A stretch of 38,643 bases of DNA from Borreliella garinii (GCA_020720765.1 DYOB01000014.1:1-38643), one strand, 5' to 3'. Positions 6,699 to 15,832 are shown, numbered from the stretch's first letter. A program made the numbers and translations. Notes: generated by a model not told the origin, from the letters alone.

Positions 6699-9380
6699 TT
6701 ATAGAATTTCTGCATCATACCAGAGATTCGTCAAGCGTCCAGGAAAAACCTGAGGCTTTAGGAGATTGAGCCAGTCCCTTCGTTTCTGAACGCTAACCAT
6801 AAAGAGATAAACGCTCATGCCCTTGAAAACCACAGGTATAAAAAGAAGAGTCTTAACGATACCGTGATCTCGCCTGTCGAGTAGTCTGTCGATGAACTCT
6901 GAAGGCAGTTTTCTTGCATCAAGGAAGGTAATCCCTCCGGGTCCAAGGTAGTTTTTATAAATAGCAGAACTCAATGGTAGGCGAAGCTGTGTTTTTCCTT
7001 CAAAGGTAAATCCTACGCTTAACCAGGCTTCGAGATACTTACCTTCCGGGAGGAGGAGTGCCGCTGCAAAACAAGAAAATTGGCGGCTTAGGTCGACGAG
7101 TGATTTGTAAATTCCTACTTCAGAGTCCTGATACGACGTAAGCCAATCATCTAAATCAAATCCCCTGGGTGTCCAGGACCAGAATCGGGGTTCGTGGTCT
7201 GCTTCCTCAGGCTCGAGCGAGAAATCTTCTTCCGTTCCCAGCAGTGCATTGACAAGATTGGCGAGATCGGAGTTCTTTGCGGGTTTGTTTTTCTGCAAAA
7301 CCTCACTTCTGACCATGGGGAGCCCATTCTCTTCCTCGAATGGATCTGCATCAAGTGGTTGGTAAAGTGCCGTCAATTCCACTGGTCCATAATGATCAAG
7401 TACCCGGTCAGTTGATGAGTCTTCCTCTTCGACAGATTCGAGTTCCTCCACCTCGTCCTCAGCTTCCAGCGGTTCGATAGGATCAGATGACTTCATGGCT
7501 AACCAGGCCCCGTCCGTCAGGAAAAAACCGGTGTCGTAAATATTTTCCAATGTTTCAAGTTCGGCGGGCTGACTGGAAGCACTGACATCATCAGCTTCTT
7601 CAAAATCTTCAACGAGCTCTTCAGCCTCTTCCACAAGTTCCTCTGCTTCCTCTATAAGCTCTTCAACTTCTTCTTGAATCTCCTCAACCATTTCAATTAA
7701 TTCTTCAACTTCTTCAACCACTTCTTCAGCTTTTTCTACAAGCTCTTCTACCTCTTCCACAAGTTCTTCGATTTCTTCGGCTTCAATAAGATCGCTTTCT
7801 CGGCTATTTTTGCGAGGTATATCTTCCTTCGGGGTTTCTTCTTCAAGCTCTTCAATCTCTTCAAGCTCTTCAATCTCTTCCACAAGTTCTTCAATTTCTT
7901 CGGCTTCAATAAGATCGCTTTCTCGGCTATTTTTGCGAGGTATATCTTCCTTCGGGGTTTCTTCTTCAAGCTCTTCAATCTCTTCAAGCTCTTCAATCTC
8001 TTCAAGCTCTTCGAGTTCCTCAAGGTCTTCCACCTCACCAACTTCTTCTTCCGACTTTTCAGAAATTACATGTGTTTTAAGGAGCGGTTCTGTTTTTTGA
8101 ACCGATAAAGGTACGCTCGTTGTCTGCGGTAAGCTCTGAAACTTCACGAGAGCCTCGGTGATCAATCGTTCTAATTTATCGGTATCGAGAGACTTCGTTT
8201 CACTCTGTGTAGGTATGGCGAAAACTTTAAGAATGTCTTCCCAACTTTGATCAATAAGATTTTCAACTTCTTCCCTTTTTTTTGCGGGTATATTACCCAA
8301 GCCTTTTCTAAGGGTAGCTTTCCAAACTGGACCGTTGCGTCTTAGTTCTCCGCTCAATTTCTCGGCGTTAAATTCTTCACCCGACCGAAGCAAATCCTGT
8401 ATCATCTGGATCTGCAAACTTTTCACCCTCAAACGAAAAACGGCTTCGGGGTCGGCCCTGATACTGAGCAGGAAATAAAAAATTAAATAGACAAGGGTGA
8501 CAAAAGAAACGATTATGAGGATCCGTAGGATTTCAGGCATTTGAAATGCTGAAGGAGGAATCAAGGCACCTGCCCGACCATCACTATTTGTTACCGTTAG
8601 AAGAAGTGTTGTTAAATCTCCTTCCGCAAGTGTGACCAATTCATCGACCGTGTTTTTTTCCCAGCGCTCCTTTACCAATGGAAGTAAATTTTCCCATGGA
8701 AGAGGAGACAGAAGGATAGTCACTGCTTTTTCATCCAGGAGAAGGGCGAAATCCGGCCTGCTTATCAAGCCTTTCCGAAAAAGAAATTGGCCAAAATCAT
8801 CAAGCGAAACCATAAGGTGGATGACACCCGATTCAAGTCCTACCCTATCACGGACCCTGTTGATATAACCAAGGCTTTTTCGGTCTTCGGAATAGTATAT
8901 TCCCGAAAATTCCGCATCCAAGGCTTGCTGAGGGATTTGCAGAGTGAGTTGGTCCGCCGGTTTATACGCTATCCTAGTTTCATTTTGTTCAAGAATGTCG
9001 GTACTAATTGAGCTGTATTGCAGACGACGCCTTTCAGGATCTAGAATCTGTAGGCTGGCAGCTCCTCTGAACTCGGCAAGAAAAAGGGTACTGAGCCTTT
9101 GCCTCTCTTCAATATTTTCCCGTCTTTGGATGGGTTCCCAACTCTGGAGAATACTGGGTTCATCTTGAAATTGTTGGAGCCTTTGCTGGTTGATTCCATG
9201 GTATTCGACAAGTGTTGTTATAACCCTGTTAAGGTCGTTCTGGATATCCTGGATAAGCCTAGGACTAAAAAATCTGGTTTCAATAAATGGGAATAGACCG
9301 GAGTAAGCGATAAATGTAAATATCGCCGACAGGAGAAGTGTGAGAACTAAACTCAAGGTGGCTCGAAATCCGGACTTCAA
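6699..9380 (-). CDS. Uncharacterised 893-aa membrane protein with acidic Glu-rich repeat segment and C-terminal globular domain
   Basis: I do not recognise this as a named family. Layout: transmembrane helix 1 (about 8-30), an extracytoplasmic region of about 250 residues resembling sensor input domains, transmembrane helix 2 (about 282-306), a cytoplasmic helical linker, a segment at about 440-600 made almost wholly of EELEEIEELVEE-type units, then a globular end with a possible GAF-like fold (about 735-890, low confidence). No kinase, GGDEF or methyl-accepting motif is visible. Residues 462-543 are two copies of a 41-aa unit. The start is TTG at 9380, with GGAGGGG 3-5 nt upstream; no ATG lies near the N-terminal helix. 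It lies just beyond the rplQ terminator. Possible roles are envelope sensing or scaffolding. Confidence 0.8.
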   Translation of the reverse strand: MKSGFRATLSLVLTLLLSAIFTFIAYSGLFPFIETRFFSPRLIQDIQNDLNRVITTLVEYHGINQQRLQQFQDEPSILQSWEPIQRRENIEERQRLSTLFLAEFRGAASLQILDPERRRLQYSSISTDILEQNETRIAYKPADQLTLQIPQQALDAEFSGIYYSEDRKSLGYINRVRDRVGLESGVIHLMVSLDDFGQFLFRKGLISRPDFALLLDEKAVTILLSPLPWENLLPLVKERWEKNTVDELVTLAEGDLTTLLLTVTNSDGRAGALIPPSAFQMPEILRILIIVSFVTLVYLIFYFLLSIRADPEAVFRLRVKSLQIQMIQDLLRSGEEFNAEKLSGELRRNGPVWKATLRKGLGNIPAKKREEVENLIDQSWEDILKVFAIPTQSETKSLDTDKLERLITEALVKFQSLPQTTSVPLSVQKTEPLLKTHVISEKSEEEVGEVEDLEELEELEEIEELEEIEELEEETPKEDIPRKNSRESDLIEAEEIEELVEEIEELEEIEELEEETPKEDIPRKNSRESDLIEAEEIEELVEEVEELVEKAEEVVEEVEELIEMVEEIQEEVEELIEEAEELVEEAEELVEDFEEADDVSASSQPAELETLENIYDTGFFLTDGAWLAMKSSDPIEPLEAEDEVEELESVEEEDSSTDRVLDHYGPVELTALYQPLDADPFEEENGLPMVRSEVLQKNKPAKNSDLANLVNALLGTEEDFSLEPEEADHEPRFWSWTPRGFDLDDWLTSYQDSEVGIYKSLVDLSRQFSCFAAALLLPEGKYLEAWLSVGFTFEGKTQLRLPLSSAIYKNYLGPGGITFLDARKLPSEFIDRLLDRRDHGIVKTLLFIPVVFKGMSVYLFMVSVQKRRDWLNLLKPQVFPGRLTNLWYDAEIL
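7752..7997. repeat. Tandem duplication, 2 x 123 bp, inside the acidic-repeat gene
   Basis: Units 7752-7874 and 7875-7997 match at 122 of 123 positions. The single difference (g at 7770, a at 7893) is a synonymous Ile codon change. 123 bp equals 41 codons, so the reading frame is kept. Each unit encodes a PKEDIPRKNSRESDLIEAEE core followed by Glu-rich heptad-like text. Flanking DNA on both sides is a degenerate form of the same Glu-coding repeat. Confidence 0.97.
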
Positions 9381-9395
9381 AAACCCCTCCAGGTG

Positions 9396-9424
9396 AAAAA
9401 AATAAGGTACCTAGTGGTACCTTA
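9396..9424 (-). terminator. Intrinsic terminator after rplQ
   Basis: Read on the minus strand: TAAGGTAC, loop CACTAG, GTACCTTA, then seven T. An 8-bp perfect stem followed at once by the T-run is a standard Rho-independent terminator. It lies 33 nt past the rplQ stop, ends the S10-spc-alpha transcript, and sits immediately before the Shine-Dalgarno of the 893-aa gene. Confidence 0.88.
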
Positions 9425-9456
9425 ATTCATCGGCTAGTTTTAAGTTACACTGGAGG

Positions 9457-9897
9457 TCAGGCTTTGGCAACTGCACCTTTTGCTTTCGTTTTTTCCGCTT
9501 TTTTCTTCTCTACGGGGGCTTCAGCTACTTCATCGGTTGGTTTTCTGTCAACAAACTCGATTAAAGCCATTTCCGCTGCATCACCTGAACGAAAACCGAG
9601 TTTTAGAACACGGGTATATCCGCCCGGCCTTTCTTTAAATCGGGGTCCTATTTCTGTAAAAAGTCTGCGCAGAATGTCCTCGTTTGTAATGACTTTCGCT
9701 ATTTCCCGCCTGTTATGAAGTGAATCTTCACGAGCTCTCGTCACCATCTTTTCAGCAGCCCGGCGGAGTTCCAGCGCCTTGGATTTCGTTGTAATGATTC
9801 TCTCGTGTTGAAACAGGCTCGTTAAAAGGTTTTTAATGAGGGCTTTTCTATGGCCGGTCCTACGGTCAAGACGGTTAAAACCGTTTTTACTGTTCAT
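9457..9897 (-). CDS. rplQ: 50S ribosomal protein L17
   Basis: Large-subunit protein near the peptide exit tunnel, 146 aa. Recognised by the N-terminal [19 protein letters not shown] and [16 protein letters not shown] segments and by [25 protein letters not shown] near residues 90-112. A Lys/Ala-rich tail (about 120-146) extends beyond the short bacterial core. It starts 3 nt after rpoA, and its Shine-Dalgarno AAGGAG lies in the last rpoA codons, so the two are probably coupled. It is the last gene of the operon, before the terminator. Confidence 0.97.
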   Translation of the reverse strand: MNSKNGFNRLDRRTGHRKALIKNLLTSLFQHERIITTKSKALELRRAAEKMVTRAREDSLHNRREIAKVITNEDILRRLFTEIGPRFKERPGGYTRVLKLGFRSGDAAEMALIEFVDRKPTDEVAEAPVEKKKAEKTKAKGAVAKA

Positions 9898-9900
9898 CTC

Positions 9901-10944
9901 TTACTCCTTGACGTTCTGCGCCTTGAGGGCGTGTATAATAGTCTGGTTATCGGTCATACCCAGTGACAAATTACGTTCTTTCAACTTGGAAACAATTTCT
10001 TCTAAGCTCTTCTTTCCAAAATTGCGGGTCTTTACGATCTCGTCTTCAGTGTGGCGAATCAATTCACCTATCTTCTTAATATTGGCATTTTTCAGACAGT
10101 TACTAGACCTGACAGAAAGTTCCAACTCTTCAACATCGGTATTCAGAAGGTTCTTCAACAATTGTTCGTCTTCGCTGATTTCATCATCACCCCGTACAAC
10201 AGCTTCATTAAAATTAATGAAAATAGAAAAGTGTTCTTTCGTAATCTTAGCGGCTTCAGCCAAGGCGTTTTCAGGGTTCACGGCCCCATTGGTCCAGATT
10301 TCGATGGTCAGCTTTTCATAATCCGCACGTTGCCCCACCCTAAACCCCTCTATAAAATAGCTGACTTTAAGCACAGGACTGAAAAGTGAATCAATCGCTA
10401 TCGTATCTTGAATGTCGATATTCTTTTCATGATCTTCTGCAGGAACATAGCCCCTTCCTAGATCGATCTGCATTTCAACTTCGACGGATCCATCGGGTGT
10501 CAAGGTAAAAAGGTGTTTTTCGGGGTTAAGGATAGTAACCGAATTTCCTTCGAAATCCGCTCCGGTTATTTTTTCTTTCTTTGAACCTTCGAAGTTAATA
10601 ATTACAGTTGTCGTTTCCATTTCTTCGGGCAATTGAATAAAGAGACCCTTAAAATTGGCAATAATCTCGGAAGTGTCCTCGACCGTAAAAGGTATCTTTT
10701 CAAACTCGCTGGTGATCTGGTGCTGACTACCCTGTGGGGTCTTATAAGAAATTCTTAACGCACTTGCCGCCCAACCCTGGATGGAAGAAAGTAAAACCCG
10801 ACGAAGAGTATTTCCTACTGTGGTTCCAAATCCTCTTTCAAAAGGACTGGCAACGAATTTCCCATAGGTCGGTGAAACAGTGCATTGTTCAAAAGTGAGA
10901 CTCTTTGGTTTTTTAAATCCTTTGAGAAGGTTTCGTTGTGACAT
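9901..10944 (-). CDS. rpoA: DNA-directed RNA polymerase subunit alpha
   Basis: 347 aa; the dimer scaffolds polymerase assembly. The N-terminal domain shows [20 protein letters not shown] near residue 35 and the conserved [10 protein letters not shown] near 164. An acidic linker precedes the C-terminal domain (about 270-330) with [16 protein letters not shown] and [12 protein letters not shown], which contacts UP elements and activators; the DNA-binding Arg equivalent (VRSSN) is retained. It follows rpsK directly: rpsD, which separates them in many bacteria, is missing. SD AAGGAG precedes the ATG. Confidence 0.98.
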   Translation of the reverse strand: MSQRNLLKGFKKPKSLTFEQCTVSPTYGKFVASPFERGFGTTVGNTLRRVLLSSIQGWAASALRISYKTPQGSQHQITSEFEKIPFTVEDTSEIIANFKGLFIQLPEEMETTTVIINFEGSKKEKITGADFEGNSVTILNPEKHLFTLTPDGSVEVEMQIDLGRGYVPAEDHEKNIDIQDTIAIDSLFSPVLKVSYFIEGFRVGQRADYEKLTIEIWTNGAVNPENALAEAAKITKEHFSIFINFNEAVVRGDDEISEDEQLLKNLLNTDVEELELSVRSSNCLKNANIKKIGELIRHTEDEIVKTRNFGKKSLEEIVSKLKERNLSLGMTDNQTIIHALKAQNVKE

Positions 10945-10957
10945 CTTGACTCCTTAA

Positions 10958-11338
10958 TTAAACCCTTCGAGACTTACGGGGACGGCAACCGTTATGGGGA
11001 ATGGGGGTGACGTCGTGAATACTCTTCACGCGTAAACCCAACGCACCCAGACTTCTAATGGCGCTTTCTCTTCCCGAACCCGGGCCTTTTAAGTACACGT
11101 GGACATCCCTCAAACCGAAATCCATTGCTTTATTTGCAGCTGTTTCAGCCGTAGACTGAGCCGCAAAAGGGGTGGATTTTTTAGTCCCCTTAAAACCGAG
11201 CCCGCCCGCGCTAGCCCAGGATACTGCGTTTCCACGCATATCCGTAACGGTAACAATCGTGTTATTGAATGTCGCCTGAATGAAAATATTCCCTTCAGTT
11301 ACGACTTTTTTATCTTTCTTCTTTTTAAGCTTGCCCAC
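10958..11338 (-). CDS. rpsK: 30S ribosomal protein S11
   Basis: 126-aa protein of the 30S platform. Family blocks: [17 protein letters not shown] near residue 17, [14 protein letters not shown] near 59, [17 protein letters not shown] near 80 and the C-terminal [18 protein letters not shown]. The start codon is GTG at 11338, with CGGAGG about 9 nt upstream. It lies between rpsM and rpoA. Confidence 0.97.
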   Translation of the reverse strand: MGKLKKKKDKKVVTEGNIFIQATFNNTIVTVTDMRGNAVSWASAGGLGFKGTKKSTPFAAQSTAETAANKAMDFGLRDVHVYLKGPGSGRESAIRSLGALGLRVKSIHDVTPIPHNGCRPRKSRRV

Positions 11339-11352
11339 TCAATGTCCTCCGC

Positions 11353-11718
11353 TTACTTCTTCTTTCTCGCTACAGTCTTCCGCTTACCTTTTCTTGTTCT
11401 CGCATTTGTCTTAGTCCGCTGACCGCGAACAGGAAGACCCTTACGATGGCGAAGACCACGGTAACATCCAATATCCATCAATCGTTTAATACTAAGCGCA
11501 ACTTCACTGCGAAGCCGTCCTTCGACGACATAGTCATTTTCAATAACTCTTCGCAATTCATTGATCTCATCCTGGTTCAACTCATTGGCCTTCTTCTCAG
11601 GCTGAATCTTGGTAGCGACGCAAATATCTTTTGCGGCACTCCGGCCAATTCCGTAGATGTAGGTCAACGCAATATCAAGATGCTTATTTGGAAGATCAAT
11701 ACCCGCAATACGTGCCAT
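11353..11718 (-). CDS. rpsM: 30S ribosomal protein S13
   Basis: 121-aa protein of the 30S head that contacts the P-site tRNA and L5. Shows [20 protein letters not shown] at the start, the helix-two-turn-helix region, [20 protein letters not shown] near residue 90 and a basic tail [11 protein letters not shown]. It follows rpmJ by 2 nt and precedes rpsK in the usual alpha-operon order. Confidence 0.98.
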   Translation of the reverse strand: MARIAGIDLPNKHLDIALTYIYGIGRSAAKDICVATKIQPEKKANELNQDEINELRRVIENDYVVEGRLRSEVALSIKRLMDIGCYRGLRHRKGLPVRGQRTKTNARTRKGKRKTVARKKK

Positions 11719-11720
11719 AA

Positions 11721-11834
11721 TTACCCCTGTTTCTGCTTGTGCTTAGGATTAGTGCAAACGATTCGGACTATACCGTTACGTTTGATAACTTTGCAGTTGT
11801 CGCACATCTTTTTAACGCTTACTCGAACTTTCAT
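11721..11834 (-). CDS. rpmJ: 50S ribosomal protein L36 (zinc-binding type)
   Basis: A 37-aa protein too short for the ORF track. It starts [19 protein letters not shown] and ends NPKHKQKQG before TAA at 11721. The Cys11/Cys14/Cys27/His32 zinc ribbon is intact. SD GGAGAG overlaps the end of secY, and rpsM starts 2 nt downstream. Its place between secY and rpsM is the classical one. Confidence 0.96.
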   Translation of the reverse strand: MKVRVSVKKMCDNCKVIKRNGIVRIVCTNPKHKQKQG

Positions 11835-11843
11835 GACTCTCTC

Positions 11844-13166
11844 CTACAAATTTCGTGACCGAATGCGCCCGGTCTTAGCGATACCTTCGTGGTTGTGCGT
11901 CCTTAAATGTCCTTCGATCTGAGACATAGTATCCAAATCCACACCGACCAAAATCAACAGAGACGTTCCACCCATAAGCTGGGCTATAGAACTTGGAAAC
12001 CTAAACAGGATTTGAACCAAAGAAGGTATCAAGGCAATAAAGGCCAAGAACAATGAGCCTGGAAGAATAATCCGGTTAAGGATCTTGGTCAAGTGTTCCT
12101 CCATTTTCTCGCTTCTTATGCCCGGTATGGAGCCCCCGTTATCCCTGATTTGTTTGGAAATCTGTTCAGGGTTAAGACTGACCTGGGTGTAAAAATACGC
12201 AAAGAAGACAATAAGCAAGGTTTGGATGGTCAGGTAAATCGGCCCATTGAAACTCAATGCATTGACAATCGGTATAAGCCAGGTCCAGGTCGAACTCATG
12301 CTAAAAAGCAACTGCATAGGAAAGGTGAGCAAGCTACTGGCAAAAATAACCGGGATAACACCGCTTGGGTTGATCTTGAAAGGAATGTAAGTGTTCTGAC
12401 CGCCGTACATCTTTCTACCAACAACGCGTTTTGCATAATTGACGGGAATTTTTCTCTGACCTTGCTGCTCAAGTACAACAATTGCAACCACAGCCACGAA
12501 GAGAGCTCCGACTATCAGGGCAAAAACTGCGTTCAAGTCTCCACTCTGAATAGTTTGGATAAGACCGACTATCGCCTGCGGCATCTGGGCCACGATTCCC
12601 ACGAAGATAATCAAGGAAATACCGTTGCCGATTCCCCTCTGGTTGATCTGCTCACCCAACCACATTAAAAAGAGCGAGCCGACAGACAGGGTGAAGATGG
12701 CTATAAACGCGAAAGGCACAGCCGGTAGAACAACAGCGTTAGGAATCTGCCCCGAATACTGGGTAATAGCAAAGCCCTGAACTATACAAATAATAACTGT
12801 AGACCAACGTGTCCACTTCTGCACTTTTTTTCTTCCACCGTCTTCCTCACTGATTTTTTTCAGAGAAGGAATAATGACGACTAGAAGCTGCATGATAATG
12901 CTCATAGTGATATAGGGCATAACACCCAGCATAAAGATGGAAAAGTTGGAGAAAGCGCCGCCGGAAAAGAAGTCCAGGGTATCTGTAATTCCTCCAGCGC
13001 CGGTGGATGTCTGCCTGGAAAAGTGATCCGCTAATACTGTCAGGTTAACCCCGGGTATCGGAATGATGGCCCCAAGGCGAAAGACAAAAAGCACGATCAG
13101 GGTGAAGAAGATTCTTTCACGAAGTTCTTTGAGTCTGAAAATATCAAACAGTACGTTTCCTGCCAT
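11844..13166 (-). CDS. secY: Preprotein translocase subunit SecY
   Basis: 440-aa channel subunit of the Sec translocon, with about ten transmembrane helices. The N-terminus IFRLKELRERIFFTLIVLFV is typical. The plug and helix 2 region has LDFFSGGAFSNFSIFMLGV near residue 65, and the C-terminal cytoplasmic loop carries NGGSIPGIRSEKMEEHL near 340. It starts 3 nt after rplO. Its partner secE is also in this window at about 35 kb; secG is not seen. Confidence 0.98.
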   Translation of the reverse strand: MAGNVLFDIFRLKELRERIFFTLIVLFVFRLGAIIPIPGVNLTVLADHFSRQTSTGAGGITDTLDFFSGGAFSNFSIFMLGVMPYITMSIIMQLLVVIIPSLKKISEEDGGRKKVQKWTRWSTVIICIVQGFAITQYSGQIPNAVVLPAVPFAFIAIFTLSVGSLFLMWLGEQINQRGIGNGISLIIFVGIVAQMPQAIVGLIQTIQSGDLNAVFALIVGALFVAVVAIVVLEQQGQRKIPVNYAKRVVGRKMYGGQNTYIPFKINPSGVIPVIFASSLLTFPMQLLFSMSSTWTWLIPIVNALSFNGPIYLTIQTLLIVFFAYFYTQVSLNPEQISKQIRDNGGSIPGIRSEKMEEHLTKILNRIILPGSLFLAFIALIPSLVQILFRFPSSIAQLMGGTSLLILVGVDLDTMSQIEGHLRTHNHEGIAKTGRIRSRNL

Positions 13167-13169
13167 TCC

Positions 13170-13622
13170 CTACTCCACCACAGTCCCGCCAACCGAAGTA
13201 ACAGCCGCTTTGGCTGATTCGGAAAGCGCAACGACCTGGACGCTAAGCTTTTTGGTGAGTTTCCCGCGGCCGAGGATTTTTACGAGAGTTTCTGAAGCAC
13301 GGACCAAACCTTTCTCAACGAGTGTTGCATGGTTGACGGTCTCGCCAGCATTGTAAACGCGTTCGATATCGTCCAAGTTGACGCTCACATAGCGTACCCG
13401 GTGCGGTTCATTCTTAAAACCTCTGCGGGGCAGACGTCGAAACAATGGAGTTTGTCCGCCTTCGAATCCGGGACGCACTCCGCCGCCTGCTCGGGCCTTC
13501 TGCCCTTTTGTGCCCTTACCCGCTGAAGCTCCAAGGCCCGTGCCTTTTCCGCGACCCAAACAGCGTTTCTTCCTGTTGGCGCCGACCGGCATTTTCAGTT
13601 CAAACTGGTTCACCTGGTTCAT
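13170..13622 (-). CDS. rplO: 50S ribosomal protein L15
   Basis: 150-aa late-assembly protein of the large subunit. The Gly/Arg/Lys-rich N-terminal extension is clear (KKRCLGRGKGTGLGASAGKG near residue 18 and RAGGGVRPGFEGGQTPLFRR near 44), followed by the globular domain ending in VALSESAKAAVTSVGGTVVE. It overlaps the end of rpmD by 4 nt and precedes secY. Confidence 0.97.
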   Translation of the reverse strand: MNQVNQFELKMPVGANRKKRCLGRGKGTGLGASAGKGTKGQKARAGGGVRPGFEGGQTPLFRRLPRRGFKNEPHRVRYVSVNLDDIERVYNAGETVNHATLVEKGLVRASETLVKILGRGKLTKKLSVQVVALSESAKAAVTSVGGTVVE

Positions 13623-13804
13623 ACTTTTACCTCTTCAACTACCACGAGGTGCGAGACGGCTTTCACCATGCCTAAAAGAGCAGGGTTAACGTCAATCTCT
13701 ACCGAATGGTGGAGTTTTTTTAAACCGAGAGCTTTAACAGTCGCTCTTTGTGCAGGAATTCTTCCCGCTGTGCTACGTACTAAAGTCACACGAATTCTTT
13801 TCAT
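13619..13804 (-). CDS. rpmD: 50S ribosomal protein L30
   Basis: 61-aa L30. It starts MKRIRVTLVRSTAGRIPAQR, with the family helix KALGLKKLHHSVEI and the terminal SHLVVVEEVKV strand. The length is normal for the short bacterial form. It begins 1 nt after the rpsE stop and overlaps rplO, as expected in a tightly packed spc operon. Confidence 0.96.
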   Translation of the reverse strand: MKRIRVTLVRSTAGRIPAQRATVKALGLKKLHHSVEIDVNPALLGMVKAVSHLVVVEEVKV

Positions 13805-13805
13805 A

Positions 13806-14300
13806 TCAGCCCCACATATCCTTCAAGGTTTTGCCGCGGCTCTTCGCGGTGATTCTGCCGTCCAACATGGATTGGAGAGCTTCAAAAACACCCTTAACGA
13901 TGTTGATCGAGTTACCGCTGCCCATTCTTTTAGTGAGAATATCGTGGACACCCACGGCCTCCATCACAGAACGGATATGCCCTCCCGCGAGAATACCTGT
14001 TCCAGGCGCTGCCGGTTTGAGCATTATTTTAGAGGCTTTAAATTTGTACATAATGGGGTGGAGAATAGTTCCATTTTTGAGAGGAATGGAAATCATTCCA
14101 CGTTTAGCGCGATCTACAGCTTTTCTGATGGCGTCGGTTGTATCATTGGCCTTACCCATTCCATAACCCACCTTGCCCTGACGGTCGCCTACGACCACCA
14201 TAACAGAGAAAGAAAAACGCCGTCCGCCTTTCTGTACCTTACCTACGCGGTTCACCGAAATGAGGCGCTCAAAAAACTCTTTATCCCTCGAATGTTCCAT
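13806..14300 (-). CDS. rpsE: 30S ribosomal protein S5
   Basis: 164-aa protein of the 30S body, important for decoding accuracy. The N-terminal double-strand RNA-binding fold is visible in FERLISVNRVGKVQKGGRRF near residue 10 and the Gly-rich GDRQGKVGYGMGKAND near 38. The second domain has KAAAPGTGI-like text (LKPAAPGTGILAGG) and GSGNSINIVKGVFEAL. The spectinomycin-sensitivity loop (KGGRRFSF) looks wild type. Order rplR-rpsE-rpmD is standard. Confidence 0.97.
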   Translation of the reverse strand: MEHSRDKEFFERLISVNRVGKVQKGGRRFSFSVMVVVGDRQGKVGYGMGKANDTTDAIRKAVDRAKRGMISIPLKNGTILHPIMYKFKASKIMLKPAAPGTGILAGGHIRSVMEAVGVHDILTKRMGSGNSINIVKGVFEALQSMLDGRITAKSRGKTLKDMWG

Positions 14301-14309
14301 ATTTGCCCC

Positions 14310-14669
14310 TTAAAACTGAATTCCGGCCTCGCGGATGGCATCCGCAAAACTTTTTATGACACCGTGGTAACGGTATCCATTTCGGTCAAAAACTATCGTA
14401 CCGATCTTCTTCTCTTTCAATCTGGCCGCAATCGCTGTTCCCAGCTTTTTGACTCCGACCAGGTTTGTAGAAATACCAGCAAACTCCTTTTCCAGATCGC
14501 TTACGCTCGCCATCGTGGTGCCTTGGACATCGTCGATAGCCTGCACAGAAAAGTGGCGATTCGATCTAAAAACGCTCAAACGTGGCCTTTCTGCTGAACC
14601 ATTAACCTTGGAACGGATATGAAGCTTTCTTTTAAGTCTTTTCCGGTCCTTTTCCATCTTCTTTTTCAT
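14310..14669 (-). CDS. rplR: 50S ribosomal protein L18
   Basis: 119-aa protein that binds 5S rRNA together with L5. A basic N-terminus (KKKMEKDRKRLKRKLHIRSK) is followed by RPRLSVFRSNRHFSVQAIDD near residue 29 and the C-terminal FDRNGYRYHGVIKSFADAIREAG. The first two codons could include alternative starts (MKKKMEKD), since a second Met lies 4 residues in. It lies between rplF and rpsE. Confidence 0.96.
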   Translation of the reverse strand: MKKKMEKDRKRLKRKLHIRSKVNGSAERPRLSVFRSNRHFSVQAIDDVQGTTMASVSDLEKEFAGISTNLVGVKKLGTAIAARLKEKKIGTIVFDRNGYRYHGVIKSFADAIREAGIQF

Positions 14670-14678
14670 CGTTCTACC

Positions 14679-15221
14679 CTACTTCTTCGCTGTGGACTTA
14701 CCAACCTTGCGGCGGACAGTCTCTTCATCGTATTTGATTCCCTTACCTTTATAGGGTTCAGGAGCCCTCAGCGAGCGGATCTCGCTCGCAACACGCCCGA
14801 CCATTTCCTTGCTGATCCCTGTCACAGTGATCTTCGTGTTGGTTTCCACGGTTATAGTGATCCCTTCGGGCACGACGTACTCGATTTGGGTAGAATACCC
14901 AAGGTTAAAAAGAACAGATTTGCCCTTTACCTCGGCCCTATAACCCACCCCGATAATCTGAAGTCCGCGTTTAAAGCCCTCGGAAACTCCCTTCACCATG
15001 TTTGCTACCAAGTTCCGGTAAAGACCGTGCATGCTCTTGGCCATCTTCGTGTCATCAACGCGAGAGACAGAAATCTGGTCGCCTTCCTGCTTAAAAACAA
15101 CAAGGGGAATGTATTTTTGACTTAACTTTCCCTTAGGGCCCTCCACAAGCACTTCCTCGACGTTAAGGCTGACCTTAACATTCTTGGGGACGGGTATGGG
15201 CATTAATCCTACTCTTGACAT
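14679..15221 (-). CDS. rplF: 50S ribosomal protein L6
   Basis: 180-aa protein close to the factor-binding centre of the 50S subunit. It has two similar domains. The N-terminus MSRVGLMPIPVPKNVKV and the strongly conserved C-terminal EPYKGKGIKYDEETVRRKVG (near 155-175) identify it. Length is usual. It lies between rpsH and rplR with short gaps. Confidence 0.97.
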   Translation of the reverse strand: MSRVGLMPIPVPKNVKVSLNVEEVLVEGPKGKLSQKYIPLVVFKQEGDQISVSRVDDTKMAKSMHGLYRNLVANMVKGVSEGFKRGLQIIGVGYRAEVKGKSVLFNLGYSTQIEYVVPEGITITVETNTKITVTGISKEMVGRVASEIRSLRAPEPYKGKGIKYDEETVRRKVGKSTAKK

Positions 15222-15229
15222 ATTTCCTC

Positions 15230-15628
15230 CTACCAGATCGAACAGATCAGCTCGCCGCCGACCTTCCGTTCCGAGGCCTTGCGGCCGGTTGTTACACCCG
15301 TGGAGGTGGAAACAATCAAGGTTCCAAATCCATTCATGATTCTAGGCATGGTTTTATAACCGGCGTATACCCGGCGTCCCGGAGTACTGATCTTCTTGAT
15401 CTCATGAATCACGGCGTTAGCCCGTTCATCGTACTTCAGAAAAACACGGATGGTGTTGACGCCTTCCGCGTTGATTCGCTTAAAATTCTTTACATACCCT
15501 TCGTTCTTCAGGATCTTGACAATTTCCAGTTTGAGTTTAGAGGGGACAATGTCCACCTTATCCAAACCGGCCAGACTCGCGTTCCTGATCTTCGTCAGCA
15601 TGTCCGCAATGGGATCTGATTGTGACAC
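15230..15628 (-). CDS. rpsH: 30S ribosomal protein S8
   Basis: 132-aa primary 16S rRNA-binding protein of the central domain. [20 protein letters not shown] at the start and [20 protein letters not shown] at the end are diagnostic. In E. coli S8 represses the spc operon by binding near rplE; whether that loop exists here I cannot tell by eye. It follows rpsN. Confidence 0.98.
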   Translation of the reverse strand: MSQSDPIADMLTKIRNASLAGLDKVDIVPSKLKLEIVKILKNEGYVKNFKRINAEGVNTIRVFLKYDERANAVIHEIKKISTPGRRVYAGYKTMPRIMNGFGTLIVSTSTGVTTGRKASERKVGGELICSIW

Positions 15629-15638
15629 AGCCTACTCC

Positions 15639-15824
15639 TTACCAACTCGCCTTGACCACGCCGGGAATCAACCCTTCGCTGGCAAGCTTGCGAAAACAAA
15701 TTCTGCACATTCCAAACTTACGTAAATAACCGCGGGGACGGCCGCATAACTTGCACCGGTTATAACCGCGCGTCTTATACTTTGGTACCGCATTGGCCTT
15801 AATTATCAGACTCTTTTTTGCCAT
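15639..15824 (-). CDS. rpsN: 30S ribosomal protein S14, zinc type (S14Z)
   Basis: 61-aa short zinc-binding S14, type Z. The CxxC-x12-CxxC ribbon is intact (CKLCG at 24-28 and CRICF at 40-44), followed by [17 protein letters not shown]. It starts 8 nt after rplE in the standard spc order. The long zinc-free form is not needed when this version is present. Confidence 0.97.
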   Translation of the reverse strand: MAKKSLIIKANAVPKYKTRGYNRCKLCGRPRGYLRKFGMCRICFRKLASEGLIPGVVKASW

Positions 15825-15832
15825 TTATTACC

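Noticed and set aside
7752-7997. CRISPR-like array
   Set aside because: Units are adjacent without spacers and keep the reading frame; this is a coding tandem duplication.
7810-8100. Plus-strand ORF of nearly pure Ser (SSSSISSSS) and minus-strand ORF 7748-8041 (KSLKRLKSL)
   Set aside because: Both are shadow frames of the Glu-coding repeats in the 893-aa gene; repeated GAA/GAG text gives open Ser and Lys/Leu frames.
12093-12668. 191-aa plus ORF antisense to secY, and similar long antisense ORFs (13668-14597, 15818-16465, 22794-23300)
   Set aside because: All lie opposite well-identified ribosomal, secY or tuf genes, have no recognisable domain, and reflect codon bias of the true strand.
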